This document shows, in pieces, positions 33,387-43,108 of a stretch of DNA of 64,000 nt; within the stretch, counting starts at the first letter, position 1, and each line of letters begins with the position of its first letter. A program made the position numbers and the translations under genes. The DNA lies in NCBI GenBank assembly GCA_026129525.1, contig JAHCHW010000005.1:276538-340537 (forward strand), written 5' to 3'. The notes below the pieces were generated by a model. The model ran no database searches. It was not told the DNA's origin and was given only the letters and a program-made list of their open reading frames with translations. This stretch comes from Chitinophagales bacterium (GTDB lineage Bacteria; Bacteroidota; Bacteroidia; Chitinophagales; LD1).

Positions 33387-35294
33387 ATGAAGACCAAAGC
33401 GGATTTAGAAAATACGTTTGGCGTTTCGCCTGCTACTATACAAAATTGGATTAAAACCAGATTAATTCCCTCTCCTTCTACAAATGGTTATTATACTGAC
33501 AATACCTTCGAAGAAATTAAATCAATAATTGACAATCACGACAGCAAACTCAAGTTCCGCGCAAACCGAAAAAGAAACACCGAGCGATTTATACATAACG
33601 ATACACTGGACAACAACCATTCTGCCGATGTAGTAGAGCAAATTATTGAAGTCCATCAGCATTATTCAACCGGAACCGAGTTAACATTATTGGCATTAGC
33701 GGTAGTTTTACTTGAAAAAGAATCGCTTGTTGCTGTAAGCGGAAAAGAAATAGTTGTTACCCAAAGTGGAAGCGCTTCTGCAAAGTTTAAACAGTTTTTG
33801 AATGAGTGGCTGTATAATTCTGACAGTAATTCTTTTTCCGAATTGTATGAGCATATTAAAACTGCTGTTGGATCGGTAAATGAATTCGACCTGCTGGGAA
33901 CCGTTTATCAGTCCATTAGAACTACTTCCGAAAAATCGGCAAGCGGTGCTTACTTTACGCCTACACAGGTATTAGGTGGTATTTCTATTTTGCCTCACGA
34001 AAAAGTGATTGACCCGTGTTGCGGCTCGGGGCGCATGCTTTTAAACAGTATTTCTCCACAACATTCTCCCAATCTTTTATATGCCAGAGATACCGATGAA
34101 ATTGCGCTAAAGATATGCAGGGTAAACTTTGCGTTGTTTTTTAAATCAACCGCTATAAACCCACATATTGAAAAGCGCGATTTTATTTTTGGAGCAACCA
34201 ACCAAACTGAATTATTCAACACCGGCAACCCTGAAAAATTTGATGTAGTAATAAGCAATCCGCCTTGGGGAGCCAAGTTCAGCACGAACGAAAAGAAGAG
34301 TCTGTTTTCAAAATATCCGGAACTAAAAACAACAGAATCATTTGCGGTTTGTCTCTATAACGCCATTCAATTGCTGAATGAGGAGGGGCGATTGTATTTC
34401 ATGCTTCCGGAGTCTGTTTTATCGGTAGATACGCACTACTCCATAAGAAAGTATTTTATGAACCATACCAAATCTCAAAAGGTATGGCGGTTTGGAAATG
34501 CGTTTAAGAATGTTGTATCAAAAGTTATTCGTTTAGACCTTTTCAAGCATATTGAAGACGAAGCAGGGTTAAGTGTTATTGACAAAAGTAGCCGCATTAA
34601 AATTCCTAAAGACATTTTACGGAATGATACACTTCAAATTCCTGTAGTAAGTAATGATTACGAGGTTGAGATTATTCGGAAAATGTTTGCGGGTAAGCAT
34701 TCTTCGCTTCAGGGAAACTGCGTGTTTGGTTTGGGCATTGTAACCGGTAACAACGCACAACACATTCTTGATATGGCGGTAAAACATTCTGAGCCTGTTT
34801 ACAAGGGAAAAGATATTGTGCCGTTTCGGATGAATTTTCCCGAAACGCATATTGTTTTTAAGCCTGAAAACTTTCAACAAGTAGCACCGGTTGATTTGTA
34901 TCGCCAAAAGAAAATTTGTTACCGTTTTATCAGCAGTAACGTAGTTATGGCGCTTGATACCAATGGCTCTTTACTGCTAAACAGCGCCAACTTTTTTATT
35001 CCTCAAGCTCAATTACCATTTGAAGTAATTGTAACCCTGTTTAACTCTTCGGTTATTACCTTCTTTTATCAGCGCGTGTTCAACTCCATCAAACTTTTAA
35101 GAAATCACATCGAAGATTTTCCTTTGCCGTTGCTTGCACAGAATGATATAGACCGGCTTTTACAATTACATAAGTCCGGCACTGAGGGCAAACTAGATAT
35201 ACAGGAAGTAAATAAATATGTTGGCGGCCTGTATGGTTTAACTGACGAACAAATCCAATACATTTCAAAAGCCGTAAACAAGCATGGCCCATAA
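33387..35294 (+). CDS. Type II N6-adenine DNA methyltransferase with N-terminal HTH
   Basis: 635 residues from the ATG at 33387 (an upstream TTG is less likely). An N-terminal MerR/HTH-like segment (LENTFGVSPATIQNWIKTRL, then PSTNGYYT) spans residues ~5-50. The SAM-binding motif DPCCGSGRMLL is near residue 208 and the catalytic NPPW near residue 290, preceded by FDVVISN; the TSEKSASGAYFTP block is typical of gamma-class M.TaqI/Eco57I-like enzymes. The C-terminal third should be the target-recognition domain. It overlaps the endonuclease gene by 11 bp. The HTH may let the enzyme repress its own operon. Confidence 0.9.
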   Translation: MKTKADLENTFGVSPATIQNWIKTRLIPSPSTNGYYTDNTFEEIKSIIDNHDSKLKFRANRKRNTERFIHNDTLDNNHSADVVEQIIEVHQHYSTGTELTLLALAVVLLEKESLVAVSGKEIVVTQSGSASAKFKQFLNEWLYNSDSNSFSELYEHIKTAVGSVNEFDLLGTVYQSIRTTSEKSASGAYFTPTQVLGGISILPHEKVIDPCCGSGRMLLNSISPQHSPNLLYARDTDEIALKICRVNFALFFKSTAINPHIEKRDFIFGATNQTELFNTGNPEKFDVVISNPPWGAKFSTNEKKSLFSKYPELKTTESFAVCLYNAIQLLNEEGRLYFMLPESVLSVDTHYSIRKYFMNHTKSQKVWRFGNAFKNVVSKVIRLDLFKHIEDEAGLSVIDKSSRIKIPKDILRNDTLQIPVVSNDYEVEIIRKMFAGKHSSLQGNCVFGLGIVTGNNAQHILDMAVKHSEPVYKGKDIVPFRMNFPETHIVFKPENFQQVAPVDLYRQKKICYRFISSNVVMALDTNGSLLLNSANFFIPQAQLPFEVIVTLFNSSVITFFYQRVFNSIKLLRNHIEDFPLPLLAQNDIDRLLQLHKSGTEGKLDIQEVNKYVGGLYGLTDEQIQYISKAVNKHGP

Positions 35295-35934
35295 ACCTAA
35301 GCCACAATTAAGTTCTTATAAACCGGAGCAAATTAGAGACGGCATTTTTTCGCTAAACACAAGAAGGTTTGGTACGGTTGCTGAAAGCCTGATTAAAATA
35401 CTGGCAAATGCTTCGTGGGGGCAAAACATCAATCACGACCTCTACGATGCCAAAGAGATGAAACGTATTGAAGTTAAGTTTTCCAGAGCGCTGGCTTCCA
35501 ACAAGCACACCATAAAAGACGACAACATACTTGAGCAAATTATAAATGCCGATGATAAAGCGAGAATGTTTAACGCGAAAGACTGGAAGAAGCATTCATT
35601 TGATTGCAATATCCAACAGATAAAACGGAAGGAGTTTGAAATACTTTACTACGGAATTTTCTTTGCCGATAAGGTTCAGGTATTCAAAATTACCCCCCAA
35701 CAAATTGACCGTAAAATCAATTACTCCGATAAACAACATAAAGGAAACATAGGCGAAGGGCAATTCCACATCAATAACCTTACCTACCAATATCATTTAG
35801 ATAACTTTCTGGAAATTGAACTCACTTATGCTCAAATTTTGAGAAAGTTGTTGCTGTTACAGAAAGCAGGCAAATTGAAAACTCGAATACTTGCAGTTAT
35901 ACTTTCAATAGTTACTGCAAACGAGAACTATTAA
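35284..35934 (+). CDS. Putative type II restriction endonuclease
   Basis: 216 residues, no close family recognised. A PD-(D/E)xK-like core is visible near residues 53-64: LYDAKEMKRIEVKFSRALAS, with E-x-K in IEVKF and Asp upstream. Its position, overlapping the methyltransferase stop by 11 bp on the same strand, is the main argument that it is the cognate restriction enzyme. Recognition sequence unknown. An alternative is an accessory DNA-binding protein of the system, but the ExK motif favours a nuclease. Confidence 0.75.
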   Translation: MAHKPKPQLSSYKPEQIRDGIFSLNTRRFGTVAESLIKILANASWGQNINHDLYDAKEMKRIEVKFSRALASNKHTIKDDNILEQIINADDKARMFNAKDWKKHSFDCNIQQIKRKEFEILYYGIFFADKVQVFKITPQQIDRKINYSDKQHKGNIGEGQFHINNLTYQYHLDNFLEIELTYAQILRKLLLLQKAGKLKTRILAVILSIVTANENY

Positions 35935-35945
35935 TGGAACGGTAA

Positions 35946-36647
35946 ATGATACAAAAAGCAAAACTTTACCTCATCCCCTCCTTTTTAGGCGAAGAAAACC
36001 CCGCCATAATTCCCGAGCAGGTAAAGGAAGCGGTAAGTAACCTTACAGAGTTTATAGTAGAAGATGCCCGCAGCGCCCGAAGGTTTTTGCGCGCTATCGG
36101 CTACCGCAAAAATTTCGATACCGAAGTTACCATGCGCGAATTAGATAAACATGCCCCGCGGCAGAACTGTTCGGGCTTATTGCAAAATGTGCTCAACGGT
36201 ATTAACTGCGGCATTATTTCCGAAGCCGGCAACCCCTGTATTGCCGACCCGGGTAATGAACTGGTGGCGTATGCCCATGCTCAGGATATTGAAGTGATTC
36301 CACTGGTGGGGCCCTCTTCTATTCTGCTGGCACTTATTGCTTCGGGGTTTAACGGACAGCAGTTTACTTTTAACGGCTACCTGCCCATTAAGCAACCGGA
36401 ACGCAATCGAAAAATTAAACAATTGGAAAACGCTTCGCACAACGCTACCCAACTGTTTATGGAAACACCCTTCCGCAATCAAAAAATGCTGGACGATTTG
36501 CTGCAAACCTGCAACGATACTACCCGCCTTTGCATTGCCTGCGACCTTACCCTTCCTACACAGTTCATAAAAACCAAAACCATAAAAGCGTGGAAACAAC
36601 AAAAACCCCAACTGCACAAGCGGTACTGCATTTTTCTGCTCGGGTAA
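35946..36647 (+). CDS. RsmI-like SAM-dependent methyltransferase (tetrapyrrole methylase superfamily)
   Basis: 233 residues. AKLYLIPSFLGEE at the N terminus, RFLRAIG, then GIISEAGNPCIADPGNELV near residue 92 and VIPLVGPSSILLALIASG near 118 match RsmI, which 2'-O-methylates C1402 of 16S rRNA. This shorter Bacteroidota form lacks the RsmI C-terminal extension, so its substrate is uncertain. It starts 11 bp after the endonuclease stop but is a housekeeping-type gene, probably unrelated to the R-M system. Confidence 0.84.
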   Translation: MIQKAKLYLIPSFLGEENPAIIPEQVKEAVSNLTEFIVEDARSARRFLRAIGYRKNFDTEVTMRELDKHAPRQNCSGLLQNVLNGINCGIISEAGNPCIADPGNELVAYAHAQDIEVIPLVGPSSILLALIASGFNGQQFTFNGYLPIKQPERNRKIKQLENASHNATQLFMETPFRNQKMLDDLLQTCNDTTRLCIACDLTLPTQFIKTKTIKAWKQQKPQLHKRYCIFLLG

Positions 36648-36784
36648 TGCCTTCGGCTCCCCCAAATCAATAAATCTTCCATTTTTCAGACTTTTTCCCT
36701 TTAATTTGCCCACCTTTTGAAAAAGGGTAGCGTGTTCCGTTTAAACACGCCTTAAAACATAAAATAAAAAACCACCGCAAGCAA

Positions 36785-38914
36785 ATGGCAGTAATAGGTA
36801 AAATTCGTCAGCAGTCAGGTTTACTAATTGGAATTATAGGCGCTTCAATTGTGGGCTTCTTGGTTATGGATGCCACTAACTCACAAGGCAGCGTGCTGAA
36901 GGGCAGAAGCGATGCCGTAGGCAAAGTGAATGGCGAAAAAATTTCCATCAACGATTTTGAAAAGAAATACGAGGAAAACATCAAGAACCAGGAAATACAA
37001 ATGCGCGGTCAGCCGTTGAACGATGACATGCGCAATTACCTCCGTAACCAAACCTGGGATCAAATTGTAAACGATGTTATTTTCAAGGAAGTTTACAGCA
37101 ATTTGGGAATCAGCGTTACACCCGAAGAAATGAGCGAATTGGCAACAGGGCAAAACCCGCATCCCTATGTAAAGCAATCGTTCAGCAATCCGCAAACAGG
37201 CCAGTTCGATCCGGCACAGGTTCGCTATTTTATTCAGAATTTGGATAACGATGACCCGGGCACCGAGCCGGGCACCCGCAGAAAACAATGGTTAGCCTTT
37301 GAAGCCGAGGTTAAGAAAAACCAATATCAAACCAAATACGACAACCTTATTTCGAAAGGCTTGTTTGTGCCTAACTGGATGGGCGAAAGCAACTACAAAG
37401 AACAAAACACTACAGTTGATTTTAAATACATAAGCCTGCCCTACTCGCAAGTTGCTGACGATGCCGTTAAAGTTTCGGACGATGATTTAGCGGCATACAT
37501 TAAAAAGAATGCTGCCAAATTTAAAGTGGATGACGAAACCCGAAAAGTGCAGTACGTAACCTTCGATATTATTGCTTCTTCAGCCGATTCTGCTCAAACC
37601 ATTGAATCGCTCGAAGAAAAACGCGAAGAGTTTGTTTCCGGAAAAACCATTTCGGACGATTCGCTGTTTGTAAAACTTTATTCCGAAACCCCTTTCGATG
37701 TGGTGTATTACACCAAAGACCAGCTTTTTTCTCCGGTAACCGATTCGCTTTTTGCACTTCCGGTTAAGTCGGTGGTTGGACCTTATTTAGATGGGGAATT
37801 CTACAAAATGGCAAAAATTACCGACCGGAAAATGATTTCCGATTCGGTAAAGCTTCGCCAGATAAAAATTTCGTTCAACGATGTAACCACACAAGAAGCC
37901 GGTGTAGCAAAGCGCAAAACAGTTGACAGTGTTTTTAAAGCCATTGATTCGCTGAAAGCCGATTTTGGTTTAATGGCACTGTTACACTCCGATGACCAAG
38001 CTACAAAAATGCAGGGCGGTAATATTGGTTGGGTAAAACAAAACGAGCGCGAAAAGGAAATGAACGATTTAATTTTCTATCGCGCACAAAAAGGTAAAAC
38101 CTATTTGCATGGCAGTGCACAGGATAATGCCTTCTATATTTTCCAAATAGTAGAAGATAAACCGAGCAAAATGGGTGTGCTGGCAACCTATATGAGCAAG
38201 CAAATTATACCCAGCCCCGAAACGGAGCGCAATATCTACAGCAACGCTACCGCCTTTGCTGCCGATAATCAGGAGAAAGAAAAATTTTTAGAAGCCGGAA
38301 AAAAACTGAACATAAAAGCAGTTGGCGATTTAAAAGCCGACCAGTTCAGCGTTGCCGGATTAGGCACCGCCCGCGATTTGGTAAAGTGGGCGTTTAAAGC
38401 AAACAAAGGCGATGTTTCTTCCATTTTTACGGTTAGCAAAAAGCATGTTATTGCCATACTGGAAGATGTTACGCCTAAAGGCTTGCCTTCGGTTGATGCC
38501 GTTCGCGAAACTGCCAAAGCCGGTGTATTGAAAGAGAAAAAATTTGAACAGTTAGCCAAGCAAGTTGCCGATGCAAAAGCTGCGGACATCAATGCACTTG
38601 CTGCTAAGTTGAATACAAGCGTTCAGGAAGCAATGCAAGTTTCTATCTCTAACCCATCGGTTGGCGGAGCTTACGAACCTGCCGTAGCCGGTGCAGCCTT
38701 AGCAACTGCCGAAGGAAAATTATCGGCAGCGGTAAAAGGCAACAGCGGGGTATATGTAGTGCAAACCGTTGCTGTTAAAAAACCCGGTGTAATGAACGAT
38801 TACAGCGCTTACGCTTATCAGTTGAAACAGAAAAATCAGAGCAAGGCAATCTCTGCCGCTGCCGTGCAGAAAAAGTTAGCCGACATTAAAGACAGCCGCT
38901 CCGATTTCTTTTAA
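36785..38914 (+). CDS. PpiD-like membrane-anchored peptidyl-prolyl isomerase
   Basis: 709 residues. One N-terminal membrane helix (SGLLIGIIGASIVGFLVMD, residues ~11-29) anchors the protein in the inner membrane with the bulk in the periplasm. A SurA_N_3/PpiD chaperone segment follows (VGKVNGEKISINDFEKKYEE), then a parvulin domain around residues 357-460 (QGGNIGWV, YIFQIVED). PpiD assists proteins leaving the Sec channel in enterobacteria. It is the fourth intact PpiC/SurA/PpiD-like gene of the window. An upstream TTTAATTTG could be part of its promoter. Confidence 0.88.
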   Translation: MAVIGKIRQQSGLLIGIIGASIVGFLVMDATNSQGSVLKGRSDAVGKVNGEKISINDFEKKYEENIKNQEIQMRGQPLNDDMRNYLRNQTWDQIVNDVIFKEVYSNLGISVTPEEMSELATGQNPHPYVKQSFSNPQTGQFDPAQVRYFIQNLDNDDPGTEPGTRRKQWLAFEAEVKKNQYQTKYDNLISKGLFVPNWMGESNYKEQNTTVDFKYISLPYSQVADDAVKVSDDDLAAYIKKNAAKFKVDDETRKVQYVTFDIIASSADSAQTIESLEEKREEFVSGKTISDDSLFVKLYSETPFDVVYYTKDQLFSPVTDSLFALPVKSVVGPYLDGEFYKMAKITDRKMISDSVKLRQIKISFNDVTTQEAGVAKRKTVDSVFKAIDSLKADFGLMALLHSDDQATKMQGGNIGWVKQNEREKEMNDLIFYRAQKGKTYLHGSAQDNAFYIFQIVEDKPSKMGVLATYMSKQIIPSPETERNIYSNATAFAADNQEKEKFLEAGKKLNIKAVGDLKADQFSVAGLGTARDLVKWAFKANKGDVSSIFTVSKKHVIAILEDVTPKGLPSVDAVRETAKAGVLKEKKFEQLAKQVADAKAADINALAAKLNTSVQEAMQVSISNPSVGGAYEPAVAGAALATAEGKLSAAVKGNSGVYVVQTVAVKKPGVMNDYSAYAYQLKQKNQSKAISAAAVQKKLADIKDSRSDFF

Positions 38915-38938
38915 GCACAAATATTTTATCAAAGCGTA

Positions 38939-40066
38939 TTACTCTTTGATGAACCGCTTTGTAACCGAAAAATTATAACCATCAGCTTTCAGCAAATAAA
39001 TTCCTGCGGGCATTTCCGCCAGCGGAATTTTCCATGTAGTTTGATTGTTTTGCTCCTGTAGTTTTTCGCCCGCTGTGTTCCAAATCTCCACCTTCTCAAT
39101 TTTTGCAGAACATTCTATACTTAAGTAATTAGCTGCGGGATTGGGGAAAACAGTAAGTGTAACAGGCGTAGCCTCTTGTGCAATTCCGGCAGGTCCGTTC
39201 AGCGTAAATTTTTTGAAGAAATCCCAAATTTCCTGCGAGGCATCAATGTCTTTGTTAGTTGGTCCGTAAATGTATTCGATAGGAGCCTGAGGCCAACTAT
39301 GTCCTCCTCCAATAATTTTAAAAAACCAAACTTCGGTTCCATCTCCGCAGCTTCGGTAACGTATTTGCTGAACGGTCGAACTATCGGCAGTATTTATATC
39401 TGCCACCAAAACTGTATCGTTTGTTTGCGAGCATTGGTTTTTAGTGCGCCAAAAATCAATTGCCTGTTCAATGCCATAGTAACCGGTTGCACCGTTGTAA
39501 TCTACCAACGGATCAACAGTGCCGTGAATTTGCAGCACCGGCACTTTGCGCGATAACACACAGTTTGTTGCCGTAAGCGTACTAATGCTTCCGGTAACCG
39601 AAGCAATAGCTGCAATGCGGTTTTCCAAATCGCAGGCAAGGCGGTAGCTTAAAAAACCTCCGTTACTCATACCACAGGCGTACACACGGGTAAGGTCAAT
39701 GTTGTAAAGCTGATACAGCGTGTCAATAATTTTTGAAATGAAGCCAACATCATCGGGAAACGAATTATAGGGAGGCGTAAAGCCTGCATTCCATGAATTA
39801 TTCAAACCGTTTGGAGCCACCATTATAAAATTGTTCGAATCGGCTGTAATGTACATTTTGCTGTAAAAAATTTGCTGCGATGCGTTGGATGTGTAACCAT
39901 GCAAATTAAACACCACCGGCAGGTGCGAACCCTGCGTGTAGCCGTTGGGTAAATACACAATAAAATCGCGGTTGGTGTTTTGGTAATTCATGGTAAGCGT
40001 ATAATCGGTTCCTGCCAGTAACATTTGACCGAAAAGTAGAAGCAAGAAAAGTAGTGTGTGTTTCAT
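38939..40066 (-). CDS. Secreted alpha/beta-hydrolase (feruloyl esterase / PHB depolymerase-like) with T9SS domain
   Basis: 375 residues from MKHTLLFLLLLFG (ATG at 40066; an ATG at 40090 adds eight residues before the signal peptide). The fold is that of LpqC/Fae-type esterases: FNLHGYTSN (oxyanion region), YACGMSNGGFLSYRL with the nucleophile Ser in GMSNG, VLQIHGTVDPLVDY, and GGGHSWPQ with the catalytic His. The C terminus is a T9SS sorting domain (VFPNPAANYLSIEC, MPAGIYLLKADG). Probably attacks acylated plant polysaccharide or a polyester; the substrate is not readable. Confidence 0.85.
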   Translation of the reverse strand: MKHTLLFLLLLFGQMLLAGTDYTLTMNYQNTNRDFIVYLPNGYTQGSHLPVVFNLHGYTSNASQQIFYSKMYITADSNNFIMVAPNGLNNSWNAGFTPPYNSFPDDVGFISKIIDTLYQLYNIDLTRVYACGMSNGGFLSYRLACDLENRIAAIASVTGSISTLTATNCVLSRKVPVLQIHGTVDPLVDYNGATGYYGIEQAIDFWRTKNQCSQTNDTVLVADINTADSSTVQQIRYRSCGDGTEVWFFKIIGGGHSWPQAPIEYIYGPTNKDIDASQEIWDFFKKFTLNGPAGIAQEATPVTLTVFPNPAANYLSIECSAKIEKVEIWNTAGEKLQEQNNQTTWKIPLAEMPAGIYLLKADGYNFSVTKRFIKE

Positions 40067-40097
40067 AATTGTTGATTTGGGCTTACACAAAATAAAA

Positions 40098-40121
40098 AAT
40101 CCGCCCCGAAAGAGGCGGATT
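40098..40121 (-). terminator. Terminator of the TonB-receptor gene
   Basis: Arms AATCCGCC (40098-40105) and GGCGGATT (40114-40121) with an 8-nt loop. On the minus strand it is followed by a T-rich run, 26 bp after the stop of the receptor gene. Confidence 0.85.
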
Positions 40122-40146
40122 GAAAATATTGGTTGATGGATTTGGC

Positions 40147-42972
40147 TTAGTTGGCTGCCGTTGCCTCTTTCTTTCCAAAGTTGTTGAAGTCGAATGTCCA
40201 GCTAAGATAGTACACAGCACCCAAGCGCGGAGCACCAACCGCTGTTACGTAGCGGTAATTGTAAATGTTTGAGCCACCGAGACGAATGGTAGAGTACGCT
40301 TTTTCAATTTCATACGAAATCTGCAAATCGAGATTGTGGTAAGCCGGAACGGTTCCATCGGCAAACGGACTTTGCCATTCGAACGACTGCGGCACCCATT
40401 TAAAGTTGGCGCTAAAGCCCAAACCTTTCCAAACTTTATTTCCGGCAATACCAATGTTCACCTTGTGGCGAGGCGTGTTAAAGCCCGACAGAATTGTTCC
40501 TGCATCGTTGTTCTTAAGGTTACTTTCGTCTAAGTCGGCATAAGTATAATTCACGTAAGGCGTAATTCCTTTTCCAACATAATAAGAAATGCTGATGGCG
40601 GCTCCCCAAGCCGGAACGGGCTTAGCGGAGTTAGACCAAAGCTGTAACACTTTGTAAGTTTCAATAGTGTTGAGCGAATCGTTCAGTATAATATCATCAA
40701 CAGCCTGCTCATATTCCAATGTGCCTTTGTCGGCAGTGGCATTGCCTCTTTCGGTTCTCACTACACGTTGAAAGCCGATAAAGTTTTTGTAAATGCTGTA
40801 ATAAGCCGAAACATCAATAAACACTTTCTTGGCAATCTCGGTACGGTAACCAAAATCGAACGAGAGTACGCGTTCAGGAGTTAAAGGGTTGATGGTAACC
40901 GATTGCAGTAAATGGGTATTGTAGTTATCGCCCGTTTGTTTGTTGCGGTAAAATTCCAGTGTTGATTCGCGGGTAAACAGGTTGTCGTATCCGTTGCGGT
41001 TACCTACCAGAATAATTCTTCCGATGTCAAGATACAGGTACACATCTTGCAAAGTTGGTGTGCGGAACGCCTGTGTTACCGAGCCGCGGAAAGTGTGGTC
41101 GCTCTTTTTGCCCACATAAGTATAAACCAACGAACCGCGTGGCGAAACCTGTGCATTGAAATTGGAGTTTTTGTCAACGCGAATAGATCCGATAATTTTA
41201 AAGTTATCGTTAAACAATCGCTTAGTTGCTTGCAGGTAAGCGCCTACTTCATGCACGCGTAAACGCACCGAGCCGGTATCTTCAAAAATTGTTCCGCGTG
41301 AATTAGGCAGGTAAATGCGATACGATGCTCCGGTGATAATATCCAGCCACTTTACAAAATCCCAATTGTATTGCCCTTCAACATGCACCATGGCTGATTT
41401 GTCGAAGAATTTGGTTCCGTCTTTTGCGTTCGCTTCTTTAACCAATACATTGAACGTATCTTTAAACAACTGCGACCCCGGTTGATACCAACCATCCTTA
41501 GCATAGCGATATGCCGAACGGGTAGCAGAATCAACCATCCACTGCTTTACGCATTCTGCACAAAATCCGTTGGTAAGTGTATCAATAACTGCAAAGTATT
41601 TTTCGTTCCATAATGTAATGTAGTCAGGCACGGCAGCTCTTGAAAGATAAGAGCCGGTTAGCCCTATGTTGTATGATTTACCCGCATCTTCAATAGCGGC
41701 ATAGGCTCTTACAAAAAAGTTTTTGCCTTTCAGTTCCAGCTTTGGTTGATGGAAAAGGAAATCTTTTATCTGATAACGGGCTGTTGCCTGATACACGGCT
41801 GTTCCGTAGCCTAACTTGTAAACACCGGAAAGTTCAACATCGTTTTTAAAGCGATAATGCAGGCTGGTGGAAAATTTTAAGCTTTTGGCGTTATAGTCGG
41901 CTAAATCTTTTTCCATGTAGCCTGGCGCTTTTACGTTTACATAGTTGGGGTTTGCCATCGGGTTAAAGTCAAGCCAGTTGTTCAGCTTAATCATTTTGTC
42001 TTTGTCTTCCTGTGTGTAATCGTCAGTAACAGGGTCGTATTGCTTTTCGCGCAAAATGGCCGAAACGTTCACATTGGTTTCGATATTTCCGTAGCGGTTT
42101 AGTTTATCGTCAGATGCTACCCAGTCACTCATTTGCAAATACTCTCCTGTAAACTTTAAGGCAAAGCGGTCTTCTTTTCCAAATGTATTGGCATAGCGAA
42201 GTTGTCCGTTAAAGTAGGGCCCGGGCACGGTGGTCCCTCCGCCTTTCAGCTGAATAGAAAGTCCTTTGAAATCGTACGGGCTTTTGCTGGTCATGGAAAT
42301 AACTCCCTGCATGGCGTTAGCTCCGTATAGAGCCGAAGCAGCGCCCGAAACAATTTCCACGCTTTCCAAATCCAAATCGTTGGCACCAACCATGTTCCCC
42401 ACAGGGAAGTTCAAGCCCGGAGCTTCGTTATCAATACCGTCAACATATTGTTTTGTACGCAACGAACGGGTATCGCTGAAACCGCGGAGGTTAATTACTT
42501 TAAACCCGGCTGAAGAGGTAACTACATCTATACCTTTGTAGTTCCCGATGCTCTGATAAAAATCTCCGGAGGCAGCCGACTTAATTTCGCGCGAAGTCAT
42601 TTTTTCAATCTGCACCGGAGCTTGTTTTATGGACTCCGCCACACGCGAAGAAGTAACCACCACTTCGCCTCCCGGTACATAAGCGGTTTCGAGCGCAATG
42701 TTGAACGTGGTATTGCTGCCAATCGCCACATCGCGCGAAGCGTATCCAACATACGAAATGGTGAGTGTTTTTGCGGTTTCGGGAACTTCAAGCGTAAACT
42801 TTCCTTCGGCATCGGTAGCCGTACCGGTTTGTGTGCCTTTTACCAAAACAGTTGCGCCCACCATCGGTTCTTTGGTAACCGCATCGGTTATCTTTCCGCT
42901 AATGGTTTTGGTTTGAGCAAATAATGAAAATGAAAGGAGGAACAGAGAACTTAGGAGTAAAAAATGTTTCAT
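40147..42972 (-). CDS. TonB-dependent receptor with carboxypeptidase-like N-terminal domain
   Basis: 941 residues, outer-membrane active importer. Signal peptide (LLSSLFLLSFSLFAQ), then a CarboxypepD_reg-like domain (ISGKITDAVTKEPMVGATVLVKG region, residues ~22-95) and a plug domain (GVISMTSKSPYDF near residue 225; ESVEIVSGAASALYGANAM), then a 22-strand barrel to the C terminus. The lack of an adjacent SusD gene argues against a SusC-type sugar uptake pair; a siderophore, vitamin or peptide is possible. Cys pair in FCAEC near residue 480 is in an extracellular loop. A clear terminator follows. Confidence 0.92.
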   Translation of the reverse strand: MKHFLLLSSLFLLSFSLFAQTKTISGKITDAVTKEPMVGATVLVKGTQTGTATDAEGKFTLEVPETAKTLTISYVGYASRDVAIGSNTTFNIALETAYVPGGEVVVTSSRVAESIKQAPVQIEKMTSREIKSAASGDFYQSIGNYKGIDVVTSSAGFKVINLRGFSDTRSLRTKQYVDGIDNEAPGLNFPVGNMVGANDLDLESVEIVSGAASALYGANAMQGVISMTSKSPYDFKGLSIQLKGGGTTVPGPYFNGQLRYANTFGKEDRFALKFTGEYLQMSDWVASDDKLNRYGNIETNVNVSAILREKQYDPVTDDYTQEDKDKMIKLNNWLDFNPMANPNYVNVKAPGYMEKDLADYNAKSLKFSTSLHYRFKNDVELSGVYKLGYGTAVYQATARYQIKDFLFHQPKLELKGKNFFVRAYAAIEDAGKSYNIGLTGSYLSRAAVPDYITLWNEKYFAVIDTLTNGFCAECVKQWMVDSATRSAYRYAKDGWYQPGSQLFKDTFNVLVKEANAKDGTKFFDKSAMVHVEGQYNWDFVKWLDIITGASYRIYLPNSRGTIFEDTGSVRLRVHEVGAYLQATKRLFNDNFKIIGSIRVDKNSNFNAQVSPRGSLVYTYVGKKSDHTFRGSVTQAFRTPTLQDVYLYLDIGRIILVGNRNGYDNLFTRESTLEFYRNKQTGDNYNTHLLQSVTINPLTPERVLSFDFGYRTEIAKKVFIDVSAYYSIYKNFIGFQRVVRTERGNATADKGTLEYEQAVDDIILNDSLNTIETYKVLQLWSNSAKPVPAWGAAISISYYVGKGITPYVNYTYADLDESNLKNNDAGTILSGFNTPRHKVNIGIAGNKVWKGLGFSANFKWVPQSFEWQSPFADGTVPAYHNLDLQISYEIEKAYSTIRLGGSNIYNYRYVTAVGAPRLGAVYYLSWTFDFNNFGKKEATAAN

Positions 42973-43058
42973 GTTTTGGTAGAGGTTTCTTAATAGTTTT
43001 TTAAGGGCGGTGTCGAAGATAAGAAAATAAGCAGTCCACCAAATTTTTGTAAAAAAAT

Positions 43059-43085
43059 AAAGGCGCGAAACATGTCCGCGCCTTT
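43059..43085 (-). terminator. Terminator of the secreted hydrolase gene
   Basis: Arms AAAGGCGCG (43059-43067) and CGCGCCTTT (43077-43085), 9-nt loop, followed on the minus strand by a run of T (A7 at 43051-43057). It lies 24 bp after the stop of the gene at 43109-44569. Confidence 0.88.
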
Positions 43086-43108
43086 ACAAACTTTTGGGTT
43101 ATGCCCTA

